Assembly (NCBI GenBank): GCA_904502145.1
Contig: CAJGDH010000033.1
Span: 1 to 12,134 of the forward strand
Reading direction: 5' to 3'
DNA: 12,134 nucleotides
Source of the DNA: an uncultured Eubacterium sp.
GTDB taxonomy: Bacteria > Bacillota > Clostridia > Lachnospirales > Lachnospiraceae
This document shows, in pieces, positions 5,747-12,134 of this stretch (position 1 is the first letter of the stretch; each line of letters opens with the position of its first letter). The notes beneath the pieces were generated by a model. It ran no database searches. It saw only the letters and a list, made by a program, of their open reading frames with translations, and was not told the origin of the DNA. A program made the position numbers and the translations under genes.

Positions 5747-6916
5747 TTATTTGATCACCCTGATCTTGTAGACTCCCTCGATGGAAGCCAGGGTTTCCCT
5801 GCTCTCCTCCGAGATTCCGGAATCAAGGTCAAGTATGGTCACCGCATAGCCGTTCCTGGACCGGTTGGTCATCTCGGCCACGTTGATCCCCTCGTCACCG
5901 ATGATGTGGGAGAGTTTCTTGATCATTCCGGGGATATTTTTATGAAGGATGAGGACACGGGTATCGTAGATACATTTCCCGGCATCCACATTGGGGAAAT
6001 TCACACTGTTGGTGATATTTCCGTTCTCCAGGTAATCCTTCAGCTCGTTGCAGGCCATCACGGCACAGTTTTTCTCTGCTTCCTCCGTGGATGCTCCGAG
6101 ATGGGGAATGGTTATACAGTTTTTATGGCCGGCTACCGTGGCGTTGGGGAAGTCGGATACATAGTAGCGTACCTTCCCTGCATCAAGTGCCTCGAGGACC
6201 GCGTTCTCATCGATCAGGACGTCCCTGGCCATATTCAGGATCACAACGCCGTCCTTCATCTCGCGGACCGCGTCCGCATCGATGTAGCCTTTGGTGGACT
6301 CCATGGCAGGCACATGAATGGTGATGTAATCACAATTCCTGTAGATCTCATCCAGGTCGGTAAGATAATTCATTTTCTTGTTGATCTTAAGTGCCTTCTC
6401 GGCATCGATAAAGGGGTCGAACCCGAATACGTCCATGCCCAGGGAGACCGCTGCCTTGGACACCTTGGCGCCGATGGCTCCCAGACCGATGACACCGAGC
6501 TTCTTTCCTTTGATCTCGGTCCCGGCAAACTGTTTCTTCTCCTTCTCCACCTGGGCGGCGATATCCGGATTATCCATGTGGGCGCGCACCCAGTTGATCC
6601 CGTCGATAATATTGCGGGAAGCAAGGATCAGAACAGCGATCACCAGCTCCTTCACCGCGTTGGAATTGGCACCGGGTGTATTGAAAACGACGATGCCTTT
6701 CTCTGCAAGATCTTTTACGGGGATATTATTCACACCGGCACCTGCGCGGGCTACGGCAAGAAGATTATCGGAAAAATCCATGTCATGCATCTTGGCGGAA
6801 CGCACAAGGATACCCTCTGCTTCATGAGCGTCTTTAACCTCCACGAAGTTTTCTCCCAGACGTTCAAGTCCGTCCTGAGCGATATTGTTCAACATGGCGT
6901 ATCTGAATGTTGTCAT
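5747..6916 (-). CDS. serA: D-3-phosphoglycerate dehydrogenase (ACT-domain type)
   Basis: This cytoplasmic enzyme oxidises 3-phosphoglycerate to 3-phosphohydroxypyruvate with NAD, the first step of serine synthesis. It has 389 residues, the short form with one C-terminal ACT domain. The NAD-binding fold has GLGAIG in 144-149 and an acidic residue after the second strand (FGFDPF, 165-169). The catalytic Arg is R231 (NMARDVLIDE) and the catalytic His is H272 (PHLGAST). The loop SDFPNATVAGHKN between them is about 11 residues shorter than in E. coli SerA, and I see no Glu at the place of the usual catalytic Glu. The ACT domain (about 319-389) suggests regulation by an amino acid, usually serine. 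The start has AGGAG seven bases upstream. It stands alone with its own promoter and terminator; serC is not adjacent. A related hydroxyacid dehydrogenase is the main alternative. Confidence 0.9.
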   Translation of the reverse strand: MTTFRYAMLNNIAQDGLERLGENFVEVKDAHEAEGILVRSAKMHDMDFSDNLLAVARAGAGVNNIPVKDLAEKGIVVFNTPGANSNAVKELVIAVLILASRNIIDGINWVRAHMDNPDIAAQVEKEKKQFAGTEIKGKKLGVIGLGAIGAKVSKAAVSLGMDVFGFDPFIDAEKALKINKKMNYLTDLDEIYRNCDYITIHVPAMESTKGYIDADAVREMKDGVVILNMARDVLIDENAVLEALDAGKVRYYVSDFPNATVAGHKNCITIPHLGASTEEAEKNCAVMACNELKDYLENGNITNSVNFPNVDAGKCIYDTRVLILHKNIPGMIKKLSHIIGDEGINVAEMTNRSRNGYAVTILDLDSGISEESRETLASIEGVYKIRVIK

Positions 6917-6950
6917 ACTTAGTCTCCTCTCCAGTTATTCACAGAAATAC

Positions 6951-6980
6951 ATTATACCCCAGCACCGTAGGAATATGCAA
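6951..6980 (-). promoter_or_regulatory. serA promoter
   Basis: On the minus strand TTGCAT (-35, 6980-6975), an 18-base spacer and a perfect TATAAT (-10, 6956-6951) lie in the 111-base gap between ybaK and serA. The start point would be near 6944, giving a leader of only about 28 bases, too short for a riboswitch or T-box. I see no strong terminator between the ybaK stop and this promoter, so read-through from upstream may add to expression. Confidence 0.75.
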
Positions 6981-7027
6981 TCATTTTTTGCAATTCTCCG
7001 GGATCATCCTGAATAATTATGCAGGTA

Positions 7028-7501
7028 TCACACCAGGTCAGCCGTCCTGCAGCGGATGAGCCTGATCAGGTCCGCAGGATCAAGTTCGATCTGGGCCCCC
7101 ACCCTTCCTGCACTGACGAAGATGCGGGGACAGTCCTTCACGGTCTCATGGATGAAGGTGGGAAACTGCTTTTTCATCCCCACGGGAGAACATCCCCCGT
7201 GGACATATCCGGTGAGGGGAAGAAGTTCTTTCTGCCTGATCATGGAAACAGATTTCTCCCCAGCTGCTTTGGCTGCTTTTTTCAGGTCCAGTTCGCATTC
7301 CACCGGGATCACAAAGACGTAATATTTTCCTGATTTCCCGCCGGCTACCAGGGTCTTGAAAACCTGCCTCGTATCTTCACCCAGGATCCCGGCGATCTGC
7401 TCACCGGTCAAAGTGGGATCAGCCACATAGCTGTGGCCGGTGTAAGTGATCTTTTTCTGGTCCAGGACCCTCATTACATTGGTTTTATCTTCTTTTTTCA
7501 T
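7028..7501 (-). CDS. ybaK: YbaK/EbsC-type Cys-tRNA(Pro) deacylase
   Basis: The family hydrolyses Cys wrongly attached to tRNA-Pro by prolyl-tRNA synthetase, protecting translation. The 157-residue product matches the usual length. It has the conserved lysine in VFKTLV (K49) and the signature GGCSPVGMKK at 102-111. I chose the ATG at 7501 because GGAG lies five bases upstream and the product starts MKKEDKTNVMRVLD, a normal N-terminus for the family. An upstream in-frame ATG at 7534 would add eleven residues overlapping the hydrolase gene and lacks such a site. It is the last gene of the long run from the metal transporter and overlaps the hydrolase by 17 bases. Family membership is clear; exact tRNA specificity is assumed from the family. 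Confidence 0.92.
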   Translation of the reverse strand: MKKEDKTNVMRVLDQKKITYTGHSYVADPTLTGEQIAGILGEDTRQVFKTLVAGGKSGKYYVFVIPVECELDLKKAAKAAGEKSVSMIRQKELLPLTGYVHGGCSPVGMKKQFPTFIHETVKDCPRIFVSAGRVGAQIELDPADLIRLIRCRTADLV

Positions 7502-8393
7502 TCTTACTCCGTACCCTGATCTTCCTTCCGGCAAAAGCCGGTCTTCTTTTCTTATTCGTCTTTCCGCACCGCTGCGGCTTTCCGGGAACCTTCCCGGAGC
7601 AAAAAGCCATCACCAGGGGCAGAAAATCTTTCGCTTCCTCATACAGCCCGTGGCTCAGGCCATCATACATATGAAGGACACTTCCCGGGATCTTCTCCGC
7701 CAGTTCCACGGAAGCCTGACCTGTGACGATCCCGTCTTCCGTCCCTCCGATCACCAGGGTGGGGCAGGTGATCCTGTCCAGATCATCCCACGCGTCATGA
7801 GTCAGGCAGGACTGTGCCTGGACCAGAAAACGGCCGAAGGATTTCGGTTTCCCGACGTTGCCGAGAAGACTGTACATCCCTCTGATTTTTTTCAGCCGGG
7901 AAGGGGTGTAGGAACGCCGGGCGGTATCCAGCATGATCTTCTTGTATTCCCCTTTCTCCGCCATGGTCATCCAGCGGCCGATGACCCTTCTGACCTTGGG
8001 ATTCGGTCTTCCCAGTGTCACCGCAAGCACCAGTCTTTCCACTTTATCCGGATGATCCACCGCCAGCCACTGGGCGATCATTCCCCCCTGGGATATCCCC
8101 ATAACCGATGCGGTCCGGATGCCAAGCATCTCCATGGCCCGGTCAAGATCCTCTGCCATCTCTCGGGTCCCGGTACCGGGAGCCAGCCTGTTTCTCCTGC
8201 TGAACATGTAGACCGTAAAATCTTTGGCCAGGATCCTGTATAAAAATGCGAAGGGAAGAGCCATTCCCCTGACGGTCTTCAGTCCGTCCCCCACACCCGG
8301 GATCAGGACCATGACCCTACTTCCGGAGCCGAAACGTATGTAATCCATGGTGTCATTATCCAGATAAATCTGCCCGTTCACTACTTTCAGCAT
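7485..8393 (-). CDS. Alpha/beta hydrolase with a basic C-terminal extension
   Basis: This 302-residue soluble enzyme has an alpha/beta hydrolase fold. The nucleophile is Ser101 in GISQGG (99-104), the acid Asp220 in GGTEDGIV, and His248 in GLSHGLYEEA. An oxyanion-type stretch LIPGVGDG lies near 30-37. The fold should end near residue 265. The last 37 residues hold 16 Lys/Arg and one acidic residue, and are encoded by DNA with three consecutive hairpins, so the tail may be read-through of former intergenic sequence. The ATG at 8393 has AAGGAG seven bases upstream and overlaps the thpR stop by seven bases. The substrate is not predictable; neighbours suggest no specific pathway. The fold and triad are fairly sure. 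Confidence 0.85.
   Translation of the reverse strand: MLKVVNGQIYLDNDTMDYIRFGSGSRVMVLIPGVGDGLKTVRGMALPFAFLYRILAKDFTVYMFSRRNRLAPGTGTREMAEDLDRAMEMLGIRTASVMGISQGGMIAQWLAVDHPDKVERLVLAVTLGRPNPKVRRVIGRWMTMAEKGEYKKIMLDTARRSYTPSRLKKIRGMYSLLGNVGKPKSFGRFLVQAQSCLTHDAWDDLDRITCPTLVIGGTEDGIVTGQASVELAEKIPGSVLHMYDGLSHGLYEEAKDFLPLVMAFCSGKVPGKPQRCGKTNKKRRPAFAGRKIRVRSKNEKRR
7528..7598. repeat. Three consecutive inverted repeats in the hydrolase 3' end
   Basis: Three hairpins lie in a row: CCGGC/GCCGG with an AAAA loop (7528-7541), CCGCA/TGCGG with a four-base loop (7564-7577), and the 8-bp perfect stem TCCGGGAA/TTCCCGGA with a two-base loop (7581-7598). They fall where the hydrolase fold has ended and just before the ybaK ribosome binding site. 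None has a U tract on the minus strand, so they do not look like intrinsic terminators. They could affect mRNA stability or processing between the two genes. Confidence 0.6.
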
Positions 8394-8914
8394 AGAAAAA
8401 CTCCTTCCTCTCCCAGACTGCCCAGTTCCGTATAGATCATCCCTTTCTTACCTCTTTCCGACTTCATCAGGGATATCCGGTCCACCATTGTCCCCTGACG
8501 GGAGGCAGCAGAAGGAAGGACCGGTCTGTCGTGGGAGTAGGATACCTTTCTCACCAGGGTGATGTGGGGTGAAAATTTCTTACGGTCGAAGGGGATGTCA
8601 TTTCTGCCCAGTGCCCTTCGAAGCTCCCTGACGGTTTTCTCAAGCGGGGGGCAGGGAGAGATATCCGCAAAGATCATGTCCCTGAAATATCTGATGCCCT
8701 CCAGACTGACCGTAAATGGTTCAAAAGGTATCCCTTCCAGGATATCCAGTACGGTCCCGGGGTTTTTGTATTCTCCGATAAAGGCCAGGGTGAGATGAAG
8801 GTTCTCGGTCCTGGTATAGTTTCCGCGTATCCCCCGGGCCCTGAGTCCCTCCTGCAGGTCCTCAAGGGCATCTTTCATCTTCTGATCAAAATTGATTGCA
8901 ATAAATAGTCTCAT
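8387..8914 (-). CDS. thpR: RNA 2',3'-cyclic phosphodiesterase (2H family, LigT/ThpR)
   Basis: The family opens 2',3'-cyclic phosphates on RNA ends and can ligate tRNA halves in vitro. The 175-residue product has both defining H-x-T-x motifs, HLTL at 40-43 and HITL at 117-120, at the usual spacing. The N-terminus MRLFIAINFD is typical. I chose the ATG at 8914 on this basis; the longer start at 8947 would reach into the EamA gene. The ribosome binding site (GAGGTG) is set unusually far back, about ten bases, and the gene starts seven bases after the EamA stop, so translation may depend on coupling. The gene overlaps the hydrolase start at its 3' end. Confidence 0.92.
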   Translation of the reverse strand: MRLFIAINFDQKMKDALEDLQEGLRARGIRGNYTRTENLHLTLAFIGEYKNPGTVLDILEGIPFEPFTVSLEGIRYFRDMIFADISPCPPLEKTVRELRRALGRNDIPFDRKKFSPHITLVRKVSYSHDRPVLPSAASRQGTMVDRISLMKSERGKKGMIYTELGSLGEEGVFLC

Positions 8915-8921
8915 TTTTAAA

Positions 8922-9812
8922 TTACACCTCACTGAGGATGGCAGCACCCAGGATCATTACTGCTCCCAAACCCCCTGCAGGGCTTAAGGATTCATGGAGG
9001 ATGACTGCGGACAGAAACATGGCGAACACGGGATCAATATAACTGAAGATGGCTACCGTCTGCCCTTTCAGCCCTTCAATGCTTCCGAAATACAAGGTAT
9101 AAGCAATACCGGTATGGATGATGCCCAGCACAAGGACAAGGACCAGGGCCGATGGAGCAACGGGACCTGTCCTGAATCCTCCGGTAAATATAAGGTAGGG
9201 GATCATCACCAGAGCGGCAGACAGGAGCTGGATGATGGTTCTCCAGTAGATGTCAGCCTTTCCCACCTTTTTATTCATGATCACTACCGACGCATATAAA
9301 ACAGCCGCTCCCAGAGCCAGGGCGATGCCCTTAAGCTGCCCTGCCTGCCCGGCTTCTTCCGGAGAGATTCCGAGTACGCCGGAGACCAGGACCATTCCCA
9401 TGATCGCCACCAGAGCGCAGATTCCCTTCTTCAGGGTAAGTCTTTCCCTGAGCAGCAGGGGTGAGAGCAGGATGACGATAATGGGTGCCATATAATAGCA
9501 GAGGCTCGCTGCGGCAACCGTAGTATAGTTATAGGCTTCAAACATGAGCATCCAGTTAATGCCGATAAACATACCGGTAAGGATAAACAGAAGAACCTTA
9601 CCGGCCCCCATGGATGCTATCTCTTTCCTCCGGCCTCTTCGGGTCAGTCCCAGATAGACCAGCAGGAAGGTTCCTCCCAGCAGCCCTCTCCAGAAGACCA
9701 GCAGCCCCGAGGACAGGGGGATGTTTCTTCTGAATACACCGATGGTGCCGTAGATCAGCATGGCGGTCACCAGCATCAGCAGTGATCTTTCCTCGTTTCT
9801 TTTTTCTTCCAT
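8922..9812 (-). CDS. EamA/DMT-superfamily transporter
   Basis: A 296-residue inner-membrane protein with about ten hydrophobic segments arranged as two EamA halves (about 10-143 and 160-296), the second beginning GIALALGAAVLYASVVIMNKK. Motifs of the drug/metabolite transporter superfamily are visible, such as AAASLCYYMAPIIVILL and VAIFSYIDPVFAMFLSAVILHE. Relatives export metabolites or take up small nutrients; the substrate cannot be told. The N-terminus is short and charged (MEEKRNEER). The ribosome binding site GGAG is about 12 bases upstream, longer than usual. It lies 42 bases after the metal permease and seven before thpR, so it is probably in the same transcript. Confidence 0.9.
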   Translation of the reverse strand: MEEKRNEERSLLMLVTAMLIYGTIGVFRRNIPLSSGLLVFWRGLLGGTFLLVYLGLTRRGRRKEIASMGAGKVLLFILTGMFIGINWMLMFEAYNYTTVAAASLCYYMAPIIVILLSPLLLRERLTLKKGICALVAIMGMVLVSGVLGISPEEAGQAGQLKGIALALGAAVLYASVVIMNKKVGKADIYWRTIIQLLSAALVMIPYLIFTGGFRTGPVAPSALVLVLVLGIIHTGIAYTLYFGSIEGLKGQTVAIFSYIDPVFAMFLSAVILHESLSPAGGLGAVMILGAAILSEV

Positions 9813-9854
9813 ATCACACTTTTTCTCCGTATTATTGAATCATCAGTTCTATCA

Positions 9855-10691
9855 TCAGGCCCTGACCAGACACCTCTCTGCAAGACAACAGCACAAAAAA
9901 GCCAGGATATCCACGGCGACAATGGTGGACCCCACCGGTGTTCCCGCCAGGATGGAGATCAGTATCCCTGAAAAGGCACAGACAACCGATAAGCCTGCGG
10001 AAAATAAGGTGACCATCCTGAAACTTTTGAAAAGCCTCATGGCGGAAAGGGCGGGAAAGATCACCAGGGCTGAGATAAGCAGGGATCCCACCAGGTTCAT
10101 GGCCAGGACTATGATCACTGCCGTGATTACTGCGATCAGCAGATTATAGGCTTCCGTATTCGTTCCGGTGGCTCTGGAGAAATCCTCGTCAAATGTCACC
10201 GCGAAAATCTTATGATAAAAGAGGGCAAAGATGACGATAACCGCCAGGGAAAGAATAATACAGAGGATTACCTCCTTCCCCGTCAGGGTCAGAATGGAGG
10301 TGGACCCGAACAGGGTGCTGCAGACGTCCCCGGACAGATTCGGGGATGTTGAAAATATATTCATCAGCAGGTAACCCAGTGCCAGGGCTCCGACAGAGAT
10401 CATGGCGATGGCCGCGTCTCCTTTTATCCTGGTATTTTTTCCTGTCCTGAGAAGAAGGATCGCGCAAACTACCGTGACAGGAAGCACCAGGAGCATCTCG
10501 TTGGTCAGGTTCAGTACCGCCGCGATGGCTATACCGCCGAAGGCTACATGGGACAGTCCGTCTCCGATAAAGGAGAACCTTCTCAGGACCAGGGGCACTC
10601 CCAGCAGGGAGGAACAAAGGGCGATCAGTACCCCCACGATCAAGGCATACCTGACAAAGGGATATTCCATGTACATGATCAGTTTACTCAT
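9855..10691 (-). CDS. znuB: Zinc/manganese-type ABC transporter permease (ABC-3 family)
   Basis: A 278-residue membrane protein of the ABC-3 family that forms the channel of a metal importer. It has about eight hydrophobic segments. Family-typical stretches are LVLRRFSFIGDGLSHVAFGG near 34-53 and LVGSLLISALVIFPALSAM near 200-218; the latter includes the usual loop that contacts the ATPase. The start has GGAGG six bases upstream, and overlaps the ATPase stop by eight bases. The family is clear; whether zinc or manganese is the substrate is not, so the symbol is by analogy. Confidence 0.9.
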   Translation of the reverse strand: MSKLIMYMEYPFVRYALIVGVLIALCSSLLGVPLVLRRFSFIGDGLSHVAFGGIAIAAVLNLTNEMLLVLPVTVVCAILLLRTGKNTRIKGDAAIAMISVGALALGYLLMNIFSTSPNLSGDVCSTLFGSTSILTLTGKEVILCIILSLAVIVIFALFYHKIFAVTFDEDFSRATGTNTEAYNLLIAVITAVIIVLAMNLVGSLLISALVIFPALSAMRLFKSFRMVTLFSAGLSVVCAFSGILISILAGTPVGSTIVAVDILAFLCCCLAERCLVRA

Positions 10692-11406
10692 CTTCTGCCT
10701 CCTTCCGGATCAGGTCCTGCTGCAGAAAAAGTCTTCCCGCCTTGCTGCCTGTATACTCTTCTTTCGTTCCGAAAAAGACCCGGTCCCCTATGTGCAGGAT
10801 ATGGCTTGCATAATTCAGGGCCGCCTCGATATCATGGGAGATCATGATGATGGTGATCCCCTCCCGGTTCAGATCACGGATCAGCTCATACATCTCGGCG
10901 GTGGCCCTGGGATCCAGCCCGGAGACAGGTTCATCCAGAAGAAGAAGCTTTCTCGTGGCACAGAGGGCTCTCGCCAGCAATACCCTCTGCTGCTGTCCGC
11001 CGGACAGCTCTCTGTAGCAGCGGTCGGCCAGGTCTGCGATGCCCATCTGTTCCATGTTTTCTTTTGCCTGCATCTTCTCTTCTTTTGTATAGGATGGACG
11101 CAGGCCGTGCCTTCCCAGAAAACCGGACATGACGATCTCCCTCACGGAGGCGGGAAAGTCTCTCTGCACCACAGTCTGCTGGGGCAGATAGCCGATCTCA
11201 CTCCGCTTAAGCCCGTCCCCGGCCAGGATCTCACCGCTGATGGGTTCCTGCAGGCCGAGCAGGGTTTTCATAAAGGTGGATTTTCCGGACCCGTTCTCAC
11301 CCAGGATACAAAGATAATCCCCGGCATTGATACTGAGGTTCAGATCCTCCACAAGAGCCTGGGCATCATAACCCAAGGAAAGGTTCTTTATGGTAATCAG
11401 TGACAT
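10684..11406 (-). CDS. znuC: Metal ABC transporter ATP-binding protein
   Basis: This 240-residue protein powers metal import with the permease encoded next. All ABC motifs are intact: Walker A GENGSGKST (36-44), Q-loop glutamine in YLPQQ (73-77), signature LSGGQQQR (134-141), Walker B LLLLDEP (154-160) and switch His191 in ISHD. Length and the surrounding sequence (SVREIVMSG, YRELSGGQ) fit the ZnuC/MntB-type group. It starts 15 bases after the binding-protein stop, with AGGAGG overlapping that stop codon, so translation is likely coupled. Metal identity is not shown by the sequence. Confidence 0.92.
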   Translation of the reverse strand: MSLITIKNLSLGYDAQALVEDLNLSINAGDYLCILGENGSGKSTFMKTLLGLQEPISGEILAGDGLKRSEIGYLPQQTVVQRDFPASVREIVMSGFLGRHGLRPSYTKEEKMQAKENMEQMGIADLADRCYRELSGGQQQRVLLARALCATRKLLLLDEPVSGLDPRATAEMYELIRDLNREGITIIMISHDIEAALNYASHILHIGDRVFFGTKEEYTGSKAGRLFLQQDLIRKEAEDE

Positions 11407-11421
11407 GATTATATTTTCCTC

Positions 11422-12134
11422 CTACTGCAGTGCTTCCTTAAGGACTGCAAGGTTTTCTTTCATGATGGTAAGATAGTCCGCCCCCCGGTCAATGTCTTCC
11501 CCGGATACGGACTGCATGGAATTCAGGGTGAGGATCTTCTGATCCCCGGTCTTTGTATTGGAAACGATGGTCTCCGCCATCCTGTGGTCCGTCCCTTCTA
11601 TGGTCAATACCGCGTTCAGGGAGAGCTCATCTGTTTTTTCCGCAAGAAATGTAATGGTCTCAAAGCTTGCTTCCGTCTCCGCCGAACATCCCGGAAATGC
11701 GGCGTAATACTCAAGTCCGTAATCTTCTGTCATGTAGCGGAAAGGGAAGCGGTCGCCGAAGAGCAGGGTCCTGATCCTGGCTGCGGATACCGTGTCCTGA
11801 TATTCTTTGTCCAGCCGGTCCAGTTCCCCGATATAGGCCGATGCATTTTCCTGATAGACAGCACTGTGTTCCGGGTCGGCTTCCGACATTACCTGACATA
11901 TTCTATCCGTAAGGGCAGCCGCGTTGCGAAGGGACAGCCAGACATGCTCGTCCCGGGCCGGGGCGGCCTGTTCTTCTTCTGTCTCTTCGGACTGCATCCC
12001 CTCCACCGTCTCTTCCTCTTTAGCCGTATCCCCCAATATCTCCAGAAGATTGATCACTCTGGTCTTTTTATCTTTTATATTATTGAGGGTATCTGTGACC
12101 CAGGCATCCGATTCCCCTCCCACATAGATGAATA
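11422..12134 (-). CDS. znuA: Metal ABC transporter substrate-binding protein, 5' end missing
   Basis: About 237 C-terminal residues are visible; the frame stays open to the window edge, where it reads FIYVGGESDAWV, typical of the end of the first half of ZnuA/TroA-type proteins. The signal peptide and first metal ligand are therefore outside. The second ligand region is present (DEHVWLSLRNA). In the third region the sequence is FGDRFPFRYMTEDYGLEYYAAFPGCS, with Asp where E. coli ZnuA-type proteins have a His. The loop before DEHVW, often rich in His, is here rich in Glu and has no His before the DEH itself. A GTG at 12123 is not the start; it is an internal Val. It is the first visible gene of the metal transporter operon. 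Confidence 0.88.
   Translation of the reverse strand, partial: FIYVGGESDAWVTDTLNNIKDKKTRVINLLEILGDTAKEEETVEGMQSEETEEEQAAPARDEHVWLSLRNAAALTDRICQVMSEADPEHSAVYQENASAYIGELDRLDKEYQDTVSAARIRTLLFGDRFPFRYMTEDYGLEYYAAFPGCSAETEASFETITFLAEKTDELSLNAVLTIEGTDHRMAETIVSNTKTGDQKILTLNSMQSVSGEDIDRGADYLTIMKENLAVLKEALQ

Noticed and set aside
5714..6922. A 402-codon open frame on the plus strand opposite serA
   Set aside because: It mirrors a well-recognised gene, has no ribosome binding site or family motifs, and is rich in His/Gly/Asp as expected from the complement of a biased coding strand.
6976..6992. Inverted repeat TGCAA-N7-TTGCA overlapping the serA -35 box, as an operator
   Set aside because: Five-base arms in AT-rich sequence are likely by chance and nothing else supports an operator.
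7010..7027. Weak inverted repeat CCTG...CAGG just after the ybaK stop, as a terminator
   Set aside because: The stem is short, has a mismatch and lacks a U tract on the minus strand.
10402..11403. A 333-codon open frame on the plus strand opposite the metal ATPase and permease
   Set aside because: It crosses two clear minus-strand genes and shows no domain, membrane or signal pattern of its own.

Overview
The window looks like a chromosomal segment of a Gram-positive anaerobe of the Clostridia, most like Lachnospiraceae. This rests on gene content: a secreted L,D-transpeptidase with aromatic/glycine wall-binding-type repeats, a short ACT-domain SerA, a YczE-type membrane protein, and strong AGGAGG-type ribosome binding sites. 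The species cannot be named from this. Every gene I can support is on the minus strand, so the layout below runs from high to low coordinates, in the direction of transcription.

Region A (12134-7028) is a tightly packed seven-gene run. It holds a zinc/manganese-type ABC importer (binding protein cut by the window edge, ATPase, permease), an EamA/DMT transporter, the RNA 2',3'-cyclic phosphodiesterase ThpR, an alpha/beta hydrolase and a YbaK-type Cys-tRNA(Pro) deacylase. Gaps are 42 nt or less and several genes overlap, so one transcript is likely; its promoter lies outside the window. Region B (6980-5680) is serA as a single-gene unit with its own promoter and a clear intrinsic terminator.

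Region C (5614-1951) is a four-gene signalling operon: OmpR-family response regulator, sensor kinase (ATGA overlap), a membrane-anchored double-PepSY protein with an extremely aspartate-rich tail, and a small secreted lysine-rich protein with two tandem beta-rich-looking repeats. Its upstream region carries a striking 11-bp-phased repeat array just ahead of the candidate -10 box, suggesting autoregulation. Region D (1933-150) is a YczE-family membrane protein overlapping (ATGA) a secreted L,D-transpeptidase, with its own promoter and a branched terminator. Region E (104-1) is the promoter, ribosome binding site and first six codons of a gene that leaves the window.

The most interesting part is region C. 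The operator-like array, the strongly acidic PepSY tail and the strongly basic secreted partner look like one envelope-sensing module. The two-component and PepSY families are known; the pairing of the acidic tail with the basic repeat protein is my inference. I saw no tRNA, rRNA, CRISPR, insertion sequence or phage gene, and no gene-free stretch longer than about 280 bases.
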